A DNA stretch of 64,000 nt from Kushneria konosiri (GTDB taxonomy: Bacteria; Pseudomonadota; Gammaproteobacteria; Pseudomonadales; Halomonadaceae): NCBI RefSeq assembly GCF_002155145.1, contig NZ_CP021323.1, forward strand, positions 1,612,001 through 1,676,000, in the 5' to 3' direction. Both the position numbers and the translations under genes were made by a program. The notes under the pieces are model-generated. The model had not been told where the DNA came from, searched no databases, and saw only the letters and a list, made by a program, of their open reading frames with translations. This document shows positions 34,591 through 43,124 of the stretch, one piece after another; positions within the stretch are counted from its first letter, which is position 1, and every line of letters starts with the position of its first letter.

Positions 34591-35484
34591 ATGGAAGGCG
34601 ATGTGACAGAAGAGACGCTTCACTGGTCGTGGGGGGGCATGAGCATCGAGGTCGGCGTAACCCGCCGTGGCCAGGGCCCGGAAGTATTGATACTGCCGGC
34701 GCTGTCGAGCATCTCGACGCGCCATGAAATGGATGCCCTGCAGACGAGGCTGGCCGAGCGATTTACCACGGTCTCGGTGGACTGGCCGGGCTTTGGCGAC
34801 CGCCCGCGTCCTTTCCTGGAGGCCACGCCGGCCATGCTGACGGCCTTTATCGACTACCTGCTCGATGAGGTCATCTTCCTGCCCGAGATGATCGTCGCCG
34901 CCGGGCACGGGGCCGGGATGGTCATTCGCCATCTGGAGCAACACCCCGACGCCGCCGACCGACTGGTGCTGATCGCGCCGACCTGGCGTGGGCCGCTGCC
35001 CACCATGGCCGGCGAGCACAAGCCCTGGTTTGGGCATCTACGCACCTGGTTTGATCGCCCGGTCATTGGTGCCGGTATCTACCGGCTCAACGTCAGCAAC
35101 TGGTTTTTGCGTCGTATGGCCGGCGAGCACGTCTATGAGACGCCGAACTGGCTGTCCGGCGAGCGACTGGCGGCCAAGCGCCGCGTGGCCCGCACGCCCG
35201 GTGCGCGTCATGGCTCGATCCGGTTCGTGACCGGCGCCGTGGACCCTTTCAGCCGCCGCGAGGCCTGTGTGGCGGCGCTCAAGGGCGCCAGTGCGCGCAC
35301 GCTCCTGATCACCAGCGAGAAAATGCCGCCGCGCTCACGGGCCGAAATGCGCGCCATGGGGGCACTGCCTCGGGTTGATACCGTATCGCTGTCGCACGGG
35401 CGCCTGTCAGTACACGAGGAGTTTCCCGATGAGGTGGCCAGGGCCATTCTGGCATGGCTGGATATCCCACCGCAGTATGATTGA
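34591..35484 (+). CDS. Alpha/beta-hydrolase-fold protein lacking the usual nucleophile
   Basis: From the ATG at 34591 (AAGGCGG upstream) the protein has 297 residues with an alpha/beta-hydrolase order: oxyanion loop LPALSS, the DWPGFGDRPRP stretch, the elbow, a cap region, and a C-terminal His in SVHEEFPDE. The nucleophile elbow reads AAGHGAGM (GHGAG at residues 105-109), where Ser, Cys or Asp would be expected at the position taken by Gly107. The catalytic His and the fold otherwise look preserved. It could be a binding or non-classical protein, as in cofactor-free or pseudo-enzyme members of the fold. It has no signal peptide. Confidence 0.78.
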   Translation: MEGDVTEETLHWSWGGMSIEVGVTRRGQGPEVLILPALSSISTRHEMDALQTRLAERFTTVSVDWPGFGDRPRPFLEATPAMLTAFIDYLLDEVIFLPEMIVAAGHGAGMVIRHLEQHPDAADRLVLIAPTWRGPLPTMAGEHKPWFGHLRTWFDRPVIGAGIYRLNVSNWFLRRMAGEHVYETPNWLSGERLAAKRRVARTPGARHGSIRFVTGAVDPFSRREACVAALKGASARTLLITSEKMPPRSRAEMRAMGALPRVDTVSLSHGRLSVHEEFPDEVARAILAWLDIPPQYD

Positions 35485-35672
35485 GCCCTGTCGCCGACCG
35501 GGCCCCGGGGTTACTCGCCCGGCGTGGAGTGATGAGAAATCATGGTCAGTGCCGACTGTGCCGAGCCGTCCTTATCGAGTGAAACGGCCTGGCACCCGGT
35601 GTATTCTTGGCCGGCTGACACCTCAAAAGAAGAAGAGCTTTCAGCTCTGGGAACATGATTTCAGGGGGTAAT

Positions 35673-36074
35673 ATGCTTATTGGTGATGTTCGCCTCAAGC
35701 GCGTCTACCAGCACTCGACCCATCAGGATGGGGCGCGCTGGCTGGTGGATCAGGTATGGCCTCGTGGCAAGCGCGAAGAGGAGCTGTCGGTCGAGCGGTG
35801 GTATCGCGCCGTGGCACCGTCTCGTCGACTGCGCCATGCCTGGGAAAGCGGGCGAATCGATCGCGCGACCTTTGAGCGTCGCTATCGTCTGGAGCTCAAT
35901 CCGGGCGATCTCGAGCCGCTTCTGGATCAGGCGCGTCAGCGTCGACTGACGCTGGTCAGTGCCGTCCGTGACCTGGAAGGCTCGCATCTGCCGATTCTTC
36001 GTGAGGTCATTCTTGAAGCGCTGCGCGGTGAGGCCGTGGAGAGCGAGCCCGAAGCAGTGGCCGAGGCGCATTGA
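35673..36074 (+). CDS. DUF488 family protein
   Basis: The 133-residue protein has the DUF488 pattern: LKRVYQHSTHQDGARWLVDQ, WPRGKREEEL, WYRAVAPSRRLRHAW and the end VRDLEGSHLPILREVI. It is a small soluble protein of unknown function, found in many bacteria. The ATG at 35673 follows AGGGGGT; an in-frame ATG 18 bp upstream has no ribosome site. A Rho-independent terminator follows directly. It is preceded by a 188-bp gap that likely holds its promoter. Confidence 0.88.
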   Translation: MLIGDVRLKRVYQHSTHQDGARWLVDQVWPRGKREEELSVERWYRAVAPSRRLRHAWESGRIDRATFERRYRLELNPGDLEPLLDQARQRRLTLVSAVRDLEGSHLPILREVILEALRGEAVESEPEAVAEAH

Positions 36075-36101
36075 GTCCGGCGCCACACGAACAGCAAAAC
36101 T

Positions 36102-36126
36102 CCCCGACTTGATCGGGGTGTTTTTT
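36102..36126 (+). terminator. Rho-independent terminator after the DUF488 gene
   Basis: CCCCGA (36102-36107), loop CTTGA, TCGGGG (36113-36118), then T, G and a run of six T. It serves the DUF488 gene; anr, on the other strand, stops shortly after. Confidence 0.85.
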
Positions 36127-36163
36127 ATTGTCTGCAGGGCGGTGAGAAAGCCTGCCCATAAAA

Positions 36164-36907
36164 TCAGGCGCGACGGCGCTCATTGCAGCAGGGCGCGATA
36201 ATGCCGGCGTGCTTCTTGAGCGCTGCCATATCCAGAATCTCTACGTGACGCCCCTGAATAGTGAGCAGCTCCTGCTGCTGAAAACGCCCCAGCACGCGGC
36301 TGATGGTTTCGATCGCAAGTCCGAGATAGGTACCGATATCGCTGCGTGACATTGGCAGTCGAAAGCGCTCGGCGCTATGGCCGCAGCGATCAAAGCGGAT
36401 CGAGAGGTTATGAAAGAAGCTTGCCAGACGCTCATCGGCACTCTTGCTGGATAACAGGCGCATCAGGCGGCGATCATCGACAATTTCGCGGCTCATGCAG
36501 CGATAGAGCTGATGGCGAAGCTCCGGCAGATGCTCCGAGAGACTTTCCAGCCGCTTGAAGGGAATCTCGCAGACCGTGGTGCGCTCAAGCGCCGTTAGAA
36601 AACCGGGATGCACGGCACTGTCGATGCTGTCCAGCCCGACCAGTTCGCCGGGCAGGTAGAAGCTGGTGATCTGCTCTTCGCCATCGGTGTCGATGATGGT
36701 CTGCTTGAGGCTGCCGCTGCGCACGGCGTAGACATTTTCAAAGGCCTCACCCTGCATGTATAGGGTCTCTCCACGCGTCAGCGGCGCGCGCCGTCGTACG
36801 ATCGTGTCGAACTGCTCAACATCGTCAAGAGACAGGGAAAGCGGCAGGCACAGTGAGCTGAGCGAGCAGGTCTGGCAGCGTGTCTGGTGAAGATGAGAGG
36901 AGGTCAT
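36164..36907 (-). CDS. anr: Anr/FNR oxygen-sensing regulator
   Basis: This 247-residue CRP/FNR-family activator switches on anaerobic genes through an oxygen-labile [4Fe-4S] cluster. The N-terminal cysteines Cys11, Cys14 and Cys20 and the fourth, Cys113 in RTTVCEIPF, are all present. The cyclic-nucleotide-binding-like domain is followed by a helix-turn-helix with RSDIGTYLGLAIETISRVL, containing the FNR-type recognition residues E-SR. The start at 36907 is chosen so that the cysteine cluster sits at the family's usual distance from the N-terminus; the frame runs 29 codons further. It stands downstream of hemN on the same strand, 113 bp away. Confidence 0.95.
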   Translation of the reverse strand: MTSSHLHQTRCQTCSLSSLCLPLSLSLDDVEQFDTIVRRRAPLTRGETLYMQGEAFENVYAVRSGSLKQTIIDTDGEEQITSFYLPGELVGLDSIDSAVHPGFLTALERTTVCEIPFKRLESLSEHLPELRHQLYRCMSREIVDDRRLMRLLSSKSADERLASFFHNLSIRFDRCGHSAERFRLPMSRSDIGTYLGLAIETISRVLGRFQQQELLTIQGRHVEILDMAALKKHAGIIAPCCNERRRA

Positions 36908-37020
36908 CGGCCTGGCATTTTCCTTTGCGTGTGAGTGGTGTGCCGGGCGCTTTCGTGACAGGTCGTGCCCGCGTTCTGGTCCTTTGAGAGGCATTTGCCC
37001 CGTCGAACATGCCCTGTCCT

Positions 37021-38433
37021 CTAGAGAAGCCGTGAGAACTGCTGACGATGTTCGGTCGAAAGGTGGGCATCGAAGGCCATGGCCAGCTGACGGATCAGCA
37101 ATCGTCCCATTGGGGTCACCATAAGCAAGTGCTTATCATATTCGATGAGACCGTCTCGCCGAAAGGTGGCAAGTCTTTCAAATACATTAGCGAAATAGTA
37201 TGACGCCCTGATGCCAAAGTCGGCTTCGATGGCGTCAAAATCGAGTTGCATGTCACACATCAAACGATGAATCACGTGCCGGCGCAGTCGGTCATCCTCA
37301 CTCAGGCGTACCCCGCGGCAGGTGGCCAGCCGTGGGTGGTCGATGGCCGTCTGCCAGGTCTCCAGTCGCGCGGTGTTCTGGGCATAGACGTCATCGACCT
37401 GGCTGATGGCCGACACCCCCAGGCCTATCAGGTCGCACTGCGCGTGGGTGGTGTACCCCTGAAAGTTACGCCGTAAATGACCCTCGCGTTGCGCGACGGC
37501 CAGGCTGTCATCGGGTCTTGCGAAGTGATCCATGCCGATATGGATGTAGCCGGCCTGTGTCAGCTTCTCGATCGTCATGCACTGAATGGCCAGGCGAGTG
37601 TCGGCATCCGGCAGGTCTGCGCGGTTGATGCGCCGCTGTGGCAAAAACCGTTCGGGCAGGTGGGCATAGTTGAAAACGCAGAGCCGGGCCGGTGCCATGT
37701 CGATTACCTGATCCAGAGTCTCGGCAAAACCTGTCACGCTCTGATGCGGCAGGCCATAGATCAGATCCAGACTCAGCGAGCGAAATCCCAGCCGGTAGGC
37801 CTCATCGATCAGGTTTTCGCTCAGTTCGCGTGGCTGGATCCGGTTAATGGCCTTCTGTACGCGAAGGTCCAGATCCTGCACGCCCAGGCTCAGGCGATTG
37901 AAGCCCAGCGACTGCAGATGACGCAGCGTATAAACGTTGGCCTCGCGAGGATCGATTTCGATGGCGAAATCGCGGTCAGGATGGTCGGAAAGATTGAAGT
38001 GCGTGCCCAGCTGATCCATCAGCCGGCTCATCTGGTCCAGATCGAGAAAGGTCGGTGTGCCGCCGCCCCAGTGCAGCTGCTCGACCCGTCGCCCGCCGTC
38101 GAGATGGCGCCTCATCAGGGTCATCTCCCGGGTCAGGCGGTCCAGATAGGGCTCGGCCATGGCGGTCTGACGAGTGGCAATGCGGTTACAGCCACAGTAA
38201 AAGCAGATGCGTCGGCAAAAGGGAATATGGACGTACAGCGATAGGTCTCGCGCGGTGGCGTTGCTGCGCTCAAGGGCCTGCGTCAGCTGTGTCGGGCCGA
38301 AGTGATCGGTAAAGGCGGTGGCCGGCGGATAGGACGTATAGCGGGGGCCCTGGCCGTCATGGCGCTTGAGCAGCTCGATATCCGGCGAGAACTGCGCATC
38401 AGGGAGAGCGGGTCGGGGAGCAGATGACAACAT
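37021..38433 (-). CDS. hemN: Oxygen-independent coproporphyrinogen III oxidase
   Basis: This radical-SAM enzyme makes protoporphyrinogen IX from coproporphyrinogen III without oxygen. From 38433 the protein has 470 residues. The radical-SAM cluster motif CRRICFYC (Cys73, 77, 80) is followed by GCNR, and the HWGGGTPTFL and C-terminal HemN regions are present. Arguments for the start: the frame extends 15 codons upstream, but family members begin close to the sequence here. The gene precedes anr, a pairing common in Pseudomonas and Halomonas. A candidate Anr box (38493-38506) sits upstream, so the regulator probably activates hemN. Confidence 0.95.
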   Translation of the reverse strand: MLSSAPRPALPDAQFSPDIELLKRHDGQGPRYTSYPPATAFTDHFGPTQLTQALERSNATARDLSLYVHIPFCRRICFYCGCNRIATRQTAMAEPYLDRLTREMTLMRRHLDGGRRVEQLHWGGGTPTFLDLDQMSRLMDQLGTHFNLSDHPDRDFAIEIDPREANVYTLRHLQSLGFNRLSLGVQDLDLRVQKAINRIQPRELSENLIDEAYRLGFRSLSLDLIYGLPHQSVTGFAETLDQVIDMAPARLCVFNYAHLPERFLPQRRINRADLPDADTRLAIQCMTIEKLTQAGYIHIGMDHFARPDDSLAVAQREGHLRRNFQGYTTHAQCDLIGLGVSAISQVDDVYAQNTARLETWQTAIDHPRLATCRGVRLSEDDRLRRHVIHRLMCDMQLDFDAIEADFGIRASYYFANVFERLATFRRDGLIEYDKHLLMVTPMGRLLIRQLAMAFDAHLSTEHRQQFSRLL

Positions 38434-38492
38434 GAAGGATGCTCGTGGCAGGCAGTGATCATGCCATGCTACGAGCATCAGGGGTGCGGGGT

Positions 38493-38506
38493 CTGACCTG
38501 GATCAA
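38493..38506 (-). promoter_or_regulatory. Candidate Anr/FNR box of hemN
   Basis: The plus-strand string CTGACCTGGATCAA has a perfect ATCAA half and a 3-of-5 match in the other half, with the right four-base spacer. On the minus strand, TAGCAT at 38466-38471 is a plausible -10 element, placing a start of transcription near 38459. The box centre is then about 40.5 bp upstream, as for class II FNR promoters. Anr activation of hemN is known in Pseudomonas. Confidence 0.6.
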
Positions 38507-38539
38507 ATCATGACGGCCGATGGGGCCGGGCATGATGAA

Positions 38540-38968
38540 TCAACCGACGCGCGCGTCGTCATCCATGTGACGGGCCACACGTGACATGGTGCTGGTCAAT
38601 TCGATGGCCAGGGTCAGATCCGCCAGTTCGCGCGGCGAGAAGGTAGTGATCGCCATCATGCGGGTGCTGGCATCGACCGGCCGAAAATGGGTAAAGGACT
38701 CACACCAGGCAAGCGCTGCACGTTCACGAGCGGTGAAGCGGTCGGAGTCGGCCCAGCGTGCCAGCTCACGCAGCTTGTCGGCATCAATGCCCAGTGCTTC
38801 GGCTTCGCTGACCCGCAGGTTTTCGCAGTTATCGCAGCCGCCATTGATCTGCGAGGTGCGAAGCTCTGCCAGACAGCGAATGGAAGGGTCGAGGCTGCAA
38901 TGTCGTACCGCACGGGTAGTGTGGTAGATATCGGTGGCATCGATTCGCCGGGGTCGTTCACTGGTCAT
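38540..38968 (-). CDS. AhpD-like/carboxymuconolactone decarboxylase family protein
   Basis: The 142-residue protein has the AhpD-type active-site motif NGGCDNCENLR (CxxC, with the following acidic/His region replaced by EAEA), the repeated helical pattern of the CMD family, and the later GELTERE-like segment FTARERAALAWCESFTH. Members act as alkylhydroperoxidase-like thiol proteins. The ATG at 38968 follows GAGGTG at a good distance; an in-frame ATG five codons earlier has none. Its function here may be protection against peroxides; the substrate is unknown. It sits upstream of hemN, beyond the candidate Anr box. Confidence 0.87.
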   Translation of the reverse strand: MTSERPRRIDATDIYHTTRAVRHCSLDPSIRCLAELRTSQINGGCDNCENLRVSEAEALGIDADKLRELARWADSDRFTARERAALAWCESFTHFRPVDASTRMMAITTFSPRELADLTLAIELTSTMSRVARHMDDDARVG

Positions 38969-39142
38969 GAGTGTGCACCTCAAAATGGTATGAATCTGGT
39001 CCTATTTAACGCTTTCGACAAAATTTAATCCACAGCCGGTATTTACAAAGTTGAGCGCGGTTTAAATTTTTGCAGGGTTGGCAACCTGCCATAGTGCCGG
39101 TGTCCTTGCGCCGCCCGATGCCATATCGGGCGGCGCAGTGCT

Positions 39143-41749
39143 TCAGGAAGTGGCCTGAGCCGTACGCGATTCAGTGTGATTTGATCGGCGCCTGCGCTGA
39201 AAGTAGACAATCAACGCCAGTATTAAAAGGGCCGGAATCCACAGCCACTCCTTGGCAAAACGCTCGCGTGGCAGTTCGACGCTGACAATGGTCTGATCCA
39301 TGTCCAGCCCCAGTTCGCTTGCCTGACTGCCCCAGCCGACCGTATCCACAAGTGTGGTCTCTCCGTCCTGACGCAAGGCCAGCCCCAGATTGTCCAGCCG
39401 TGCCTGGCCGCTGTCGCCTTCTACCACCGGCACCTCGATCACCAGCCGCATGGGGGCGCCGTAGTCATCAAGCCCTTCGACGGCGACCCGCATCGTCTGC
39501 CCTGCCTCCAGATCGCCGTATGCCTGAGCAAACTGTGCCGGCGGCATCTCCTTGAAGGGCGGCTCGATCATGTCCTGCCAGAAGCCGGGGCGGAACAGGG
39601 TGAAGGCCACCAGCAGCAGCAAGATGGTCTCGTGCCAGCGGTTGCGTACGACAAACCAGCCCTGGGTGGCGGCGGCAAAGACCAGCATGGCGACGGTGGC
39701 CACCACAAAGATCACGATGCCGTGCCAGAGATCGACGTTGATGAGCAAAAGGTCGGTGTTGAAGATGAACAGAAACGGCAGTGCCGCGGTGCGCAGGCTA
39801 TACCAGAAGGCCTGAAAACCGGTGCGTATGGGGTCGGCCCCCGAGATGGCGGCCGCGGCAAAGGAGGCCAGCCCGACCGGCGGGGTGACATCGGCCATGA
39901 TGCCGAAATAGAACACGAACAGGTGCACCGCAATCAGCGGCACGATCAGCCCCTGCTGCTGACCGAGCTGCACGATAACCGGGGCCAGCAGTGCCGACAC
40001 CACGATGTAGTTGGCCGTGGTCGGCAGTCCCATGCCCAGAATCAGGCTCAGCACGGCCGTGAGCAGCAGCATCAAAAAGAGACTGCCCATCGAGAGATGC
40101 TCGACCAGATCGGCCAGCACCAGGCCCACGCCGGTCTGCGAGACCGCGCCGACGATGATGCCGGCGGTGGCGGTGGCAATGCCGATGCCGACCATGTTGC
40201 GCGCGCCATCGACCAGCCCGCTCCAGAGGTCAAAAACGCCTTCGCGCAGGTTCTCGCCCAGCGCCAGACGCCCGCGGAACAGGGCATCCAGCGGCCGCTG
40301 GGTCAGCATGATGACCATCATCAACACCGTTGCCCAGAAGGCGGAAAGTCCGGGAGAGAGCCGCTCGACCATCAGGCACCAGACCAGTACCACCACCGGC
40401 AGCAGGTAGTGAAGCCCCACCATGACCGTGGGCCGGGTCTGCGGCAGGGTCGTGATGCTGGCATCGGGAGAATCATGCTCAAGCTCCGGATAGCGGGCTC
40501 CCAGCTTCAAAAGCCCGACATAGATCACCATCAGCGCAATGGAGACGACCCAGGGTGTGGATTCACCCAGTACCGGCTTGAGCCAGCCCAGCCCGTAATA
40601 GACCGCGGCGCTGAGCGCCATCAGCCCGACCAGACCGGTGGCAAAGCCCAGCAGCTTGTAAAGCCAGGGTTTTGGCGGGTTGGCGCTCTCAAGCCCCTGC
40701 ATGCCGGCCTTCATCGCCTCAAGGTGCACGATATAAAACAGGGCGATATAGGAGATCATGGCCGGCAGGAAGGCGTGCTTGATGACCTCGACATAAGGAA
40801 TGCCGACGTATTCGACCATCAAAAAGGCCGCGGCCCCCATGACCGGCGGCATGATCTGACCGTTGACCGAGGAGGCCACCTCGACCGCGCCGGCCTTGGT
40901 AGAGGAAAAGCCCACCCGCTTCATCATCGGAATGGTAAAGGTGCCGGTGGTGACCGTATTGGCGATCGACGAGCCCGAAATCAGACCGGTCAGCCCGGAG
41001 GCCACCACGGCGGCCTTGGCCGGGCCGCCGCGATAGTGACCCAGCATCGAAAAGGCCACCTTGATGAAATAATTGCCGGCGCCGGCCTTGTCGAGCAGCG
41101 CGCCAAACAGCACGAACAGGAAAACGAAGCTGGTGGAGACGCCCAGAGCGATACCAAACACGCCCTGAGTCGTTAACCACTGATGATTGATCAGGGCCTC
41201 GAAGCTGACGCCACGGTGGGCCAGCATGCCCGGCATGTACGGGCCGGCCAGCGAATAACCCAGAAAGACCATCGCCACGATCATCAGCGGGGGCCCGAGT
41301 GCCCGGCGAGTGCCTTCCAGCAGCAGGATCAGCCCCATCACGCCCACGATGACATCCTGAGTGATCGGGTTGCCGGGGCGACCGGAGAGCTGGTCATAAA
41401 ACAGATAGATATAGAGCGCGCAGAAGGCAGCAATCGCTGCCATGATCCAGTCCGTGACCGGTACGCGATCCTTTGGAGAGCGCTTGAGCGCCGGCCAGGA
41501 GAGAAAGGCCAGAAACAGCGCAAAGGCCAGGTGGATCGATCGTGCCTCGGTGGCACTAAAGACGCCGAACCCCAGCGCGTAGGGCAGCGGGGAGGTAATC
41601 CAGAGCTGAAACATTGACCAGGCGACGGCCACGATCAGCAACAGGCGTCCGGTGATGCCCTGTAACTTGCGTCCGCCGGTATCTGCCACGGCAGCCAGTT
41701 CCCTGGCATCCACTTTCGGGCGCTCGGTCGAAGAAGGGGTTGTGTTCAT
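39143..41749 (-). CDS. TRAP transporter fused 4TM/12TM permease (TAXI type)
   Basis: This 868-residue inner-membrane protein fuses the small (DctQ) and large (DctM) TRAP subunits. The first four helices (about 30-150) are DctQ-like. The DctM part has conserved segments such as AAVVASGLTGLISGSSIANTV (a scaffold Gly/Ser motif, here broken for length: SGLTGLISGSSIAN), GQIMPPVMGAAAFLM and GLPTTANYIV. A C-terminal extension (about 730-850, DUF3394-like) is typical of TAXI-type permeases. It lies downstream of the TAXI binding-protein gene, with a terminator-like hairpin between them. It uses the sodium gradient and imports an unknown carboxylated or amidic substrate. Confidence 0.92.
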   Translation of the reverse strand: MNTTPSSTERPKVDARELAAVADTGGRKLQGITGRLLLIVAVAWSMFQLWITSPLPYALGFGVFSATEARSIHLAFALFLAFLSWPALKRSPKDRVPVTDWIMAAIAAFCALYIYLFYDQLSGRPGNPITQDVIVGVMGLILLLEGTRRALGPPLMIVAMVFLGYSLAGPYMPGMLAHRGVSFEALINHQWLTTQGVFGIALGVSTSFVFLFVLFGALLDKAGAGNYFIKVAFSMLGHYRGGPAKAAVVASGLTGLISGSSIANTVTTGTFTIPMMKRVGFSSTKAGAVEVASSVNGQIMPPVMGAAAFLMVEYVGIPYVEVIKHAFLPAMISYIALFYIVHLEAMKAGMQGLESANPPKPWLYKLLGFATGLVGLMALSAAVYYGLGWLKPVLGESTPWVVSIALMVIYVGLLKLGARYPELEHDSPDASITTLPQTRPTVMVGLHYLLPVVVLVWCLMVERLSPGLSAFWATVLMMVIMLTQRPLDALFRGRLALGENLREGVFDLWSGLVDGARNMVGIGIATATAGIIVGAVSQTGVGLVLADLVEHLSMGSLFLMLLLTAVLSLILGMGLPTTANYIVVSALLAPVIVQLGQQQGLIVPLIAVHLFVFYFGIMADVTPPVGLASFAAAAISGADPIRTGFQAFWYSLRTAALPFLFIFNTDLLLINVDLWHGIVIFVVATVAMLVFAAATQGWFVVRNRWHETILLLLVAFTLFRPGFWQDMIEPPFKEMPPAQFAQAYGDLEAGQTMRVAVEGLDDYGAPMRLVIEVPVVEGDSGQARLDNLGLALRQDGETTLVDTVGWGSQASELGLDMDQTIVSVELPRERFAKEWLWIPALLILALIVYFQRRRRSNHTESRTAQATS

Positions 41750-41804
41750 GTCCGCATCCTCTGGCGGCAGGACCTTTCCGGAGCAGGTGTCCGGATCGGA
41801 AAAG

Positions 41805-41830
41805 ACAAAACGCCCCCGGCTGGAGGCGTT
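41805..41830 (-). terminator. Attenuator-like hairpin between TAXI gene and TRAP permease
   Basis: Read on the minus strand: AACGCC, a loop of about ten to twelve bases, GGCGTT, then TTTTG. The stem is short and imperfect. A partial terminator here would explain why binding protein is made in excess over permease, as is usual in TRAP operons. Confidence 0.45.
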
Positions 41831-41883
41831 GCGTCGTCAAGGATGACCCGTGTCGACATGGGGGCGGCCCGGGTCAGTCAGGC

Positions 41884-42870
41884 TTACTCGCTGAGCCAGC
41901 CCTTTTCCTGATAGTAGCGCTTGGCCCCTTCATGCAGCGGCGCCGACAGGCCCTGATTGACCATGGTTTTCGGGTCAAGCGTGGCGAAGGCGGGATGGAG
42001 CTTCTTGAAACGATCAAAGTTGTCGAATACAGCGCTGACGGCTGCATAGACCAGATCCGGGTTGACCTTCTCGGCGCTGACGACCGTAGCACCCACACCA
42101 AAGGTCTTGATGTCGTCCGGGTTGCCCTTGTACATGCCACCGGGAATTTCATAGAAGCTGTAGTAGGGGTTTTCTTCCACCAGCTTCTGGATCACTTCAC
42201 CGTCCAGCGGAATGATGCGGGCGTCGGTCGTGGTGGTGGCTTCCTGAATCGAGCCATTGGGGTGACCTGCCACAAACACCATCGCATCGATGTTGTTATC
42301 GGCCAGTGCGGAAGCCTGTTCGGCGCTGTCCAGCTCGGAGGCGAGTGCGAAGTCGCTGGTGGTCCAGCCCTTGGCGGCCATGACGACTTCCATGGTGGCG
42401 CGATTGCCGGAACCCGGGTTGCCGATGTTGACGCGCTTGCCCTTCAGATCGTCCAGCGTCTTGATGCCGGAATCGGCGCGTGCAACCAGTGTCAGCGGCT
42501 CGCCGTGCATGGCAAAGACGCTGCGCAGGTCTTCATGCGGCTTGCCTTCGAACTGACCTTCACCGTGATAGGCGTTGTACTGCACGTCGGACTGGGCCAC
42601 ACCCATGTCCAGATCGCCATTTTCAATACCGTTGACGTTGGCTACCGAGGCGCCGGTTGACGGTGCATTACAGCGGTAGCCGCTATCGCCCTGATTAACG
42701 AAGCGACAGATGGACTGGCCGACCACGTAGTAGACGCCGGTCTGGCCACCGGTGCCGATGGTCATGAATTTCTGTTCCCCGGCCTGAGCGCTGGTGGTGG
42801 ACATGGCGAGTGCCCCCAGCGTCATGACGGTCGCTGATAGCATTGCAGTAAGCGTCTGGCGTTTGATCAT
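41884..42870 (-). CDS. TAXI-family TRAP substrate-binding protein
   Basis: The 328-residue protein has a signal peptide ending near TTSAQAGEQ and a TAXI core: KFMTIGTGGQTGVYYVVGQ, RCNAPSTGASVANVNGIENG, and the later ligand-contact region VNIGNPGSGNRATMEVVM. It works in the periplasm and hands substrate to the fused permease encoded 134 bp downstream. TAXI proteins of this kind bind carboxylates such as glutamate or other acids; nothing here fixes the substrate. The location beside the allantoin genes suggests a breakdown product of purines. It is divergent from pucG over 254 bp. Confidence 0.9.
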   Translation of the reverse strand: MIKRQTLTAMLSATVMTLGALAMSTTSAQAGEQKFMTIGTGGQTGVYYVVGQSICRFVNQGDSGYRCNAPSTGASVANVNGIENGDLDMGVAQSDVQYNAYHGEGQFEGKPHEDLRSVFAMHGEPLTLVARADSGIKTLDDLKGKRVNIGNPGSGNRATMEVVMAAKGWTTSDFALASELDSAEQASALADNNIDAMVFVAGHPNGSIQEATTTTDARIIPLDGEVIQKLVEENPYYSFYEIPGGMYKGNPDDIKTFGVGATVVSAEKVNPDLVYAAVSAVFDNFDRFKKLHPAFATLDPKTMVNQGLSAPLHEGAKRYYQEKGWLSE

Positions 42871-43124
42871 GGAAAGGTTCCTTCTTGTGGCTTGTTATTC
42901 CTTGTGACCGGCACTGCCAGCCAGGTGGCAACAAGTTACTGCGGCATCGACAGGACTGCAAAACGACCATCTAACTAGCTTAAGTTTCGAAAAAGCTTAT
43001 TGCGGGTCAGATGTGAGGCACTGGCCATGATCTGATCGTGAAAATCAATCTCTTCAGGGGGTCGCCTTGCAACCATGATTTCCTATAGCATCTATATGAA
43101 ACGATCGTAACGAGGTTGCCTGCC

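Noticed and set aside
39632-41176. 514-codon open frame on the plus strand, His/Gln/Arg rich
   Set aside because: It lies antisense to the TRAP permease, has no family pattern, and the His/Gln/Gly richness is a reflection of hydrophobic codons on the other strand.
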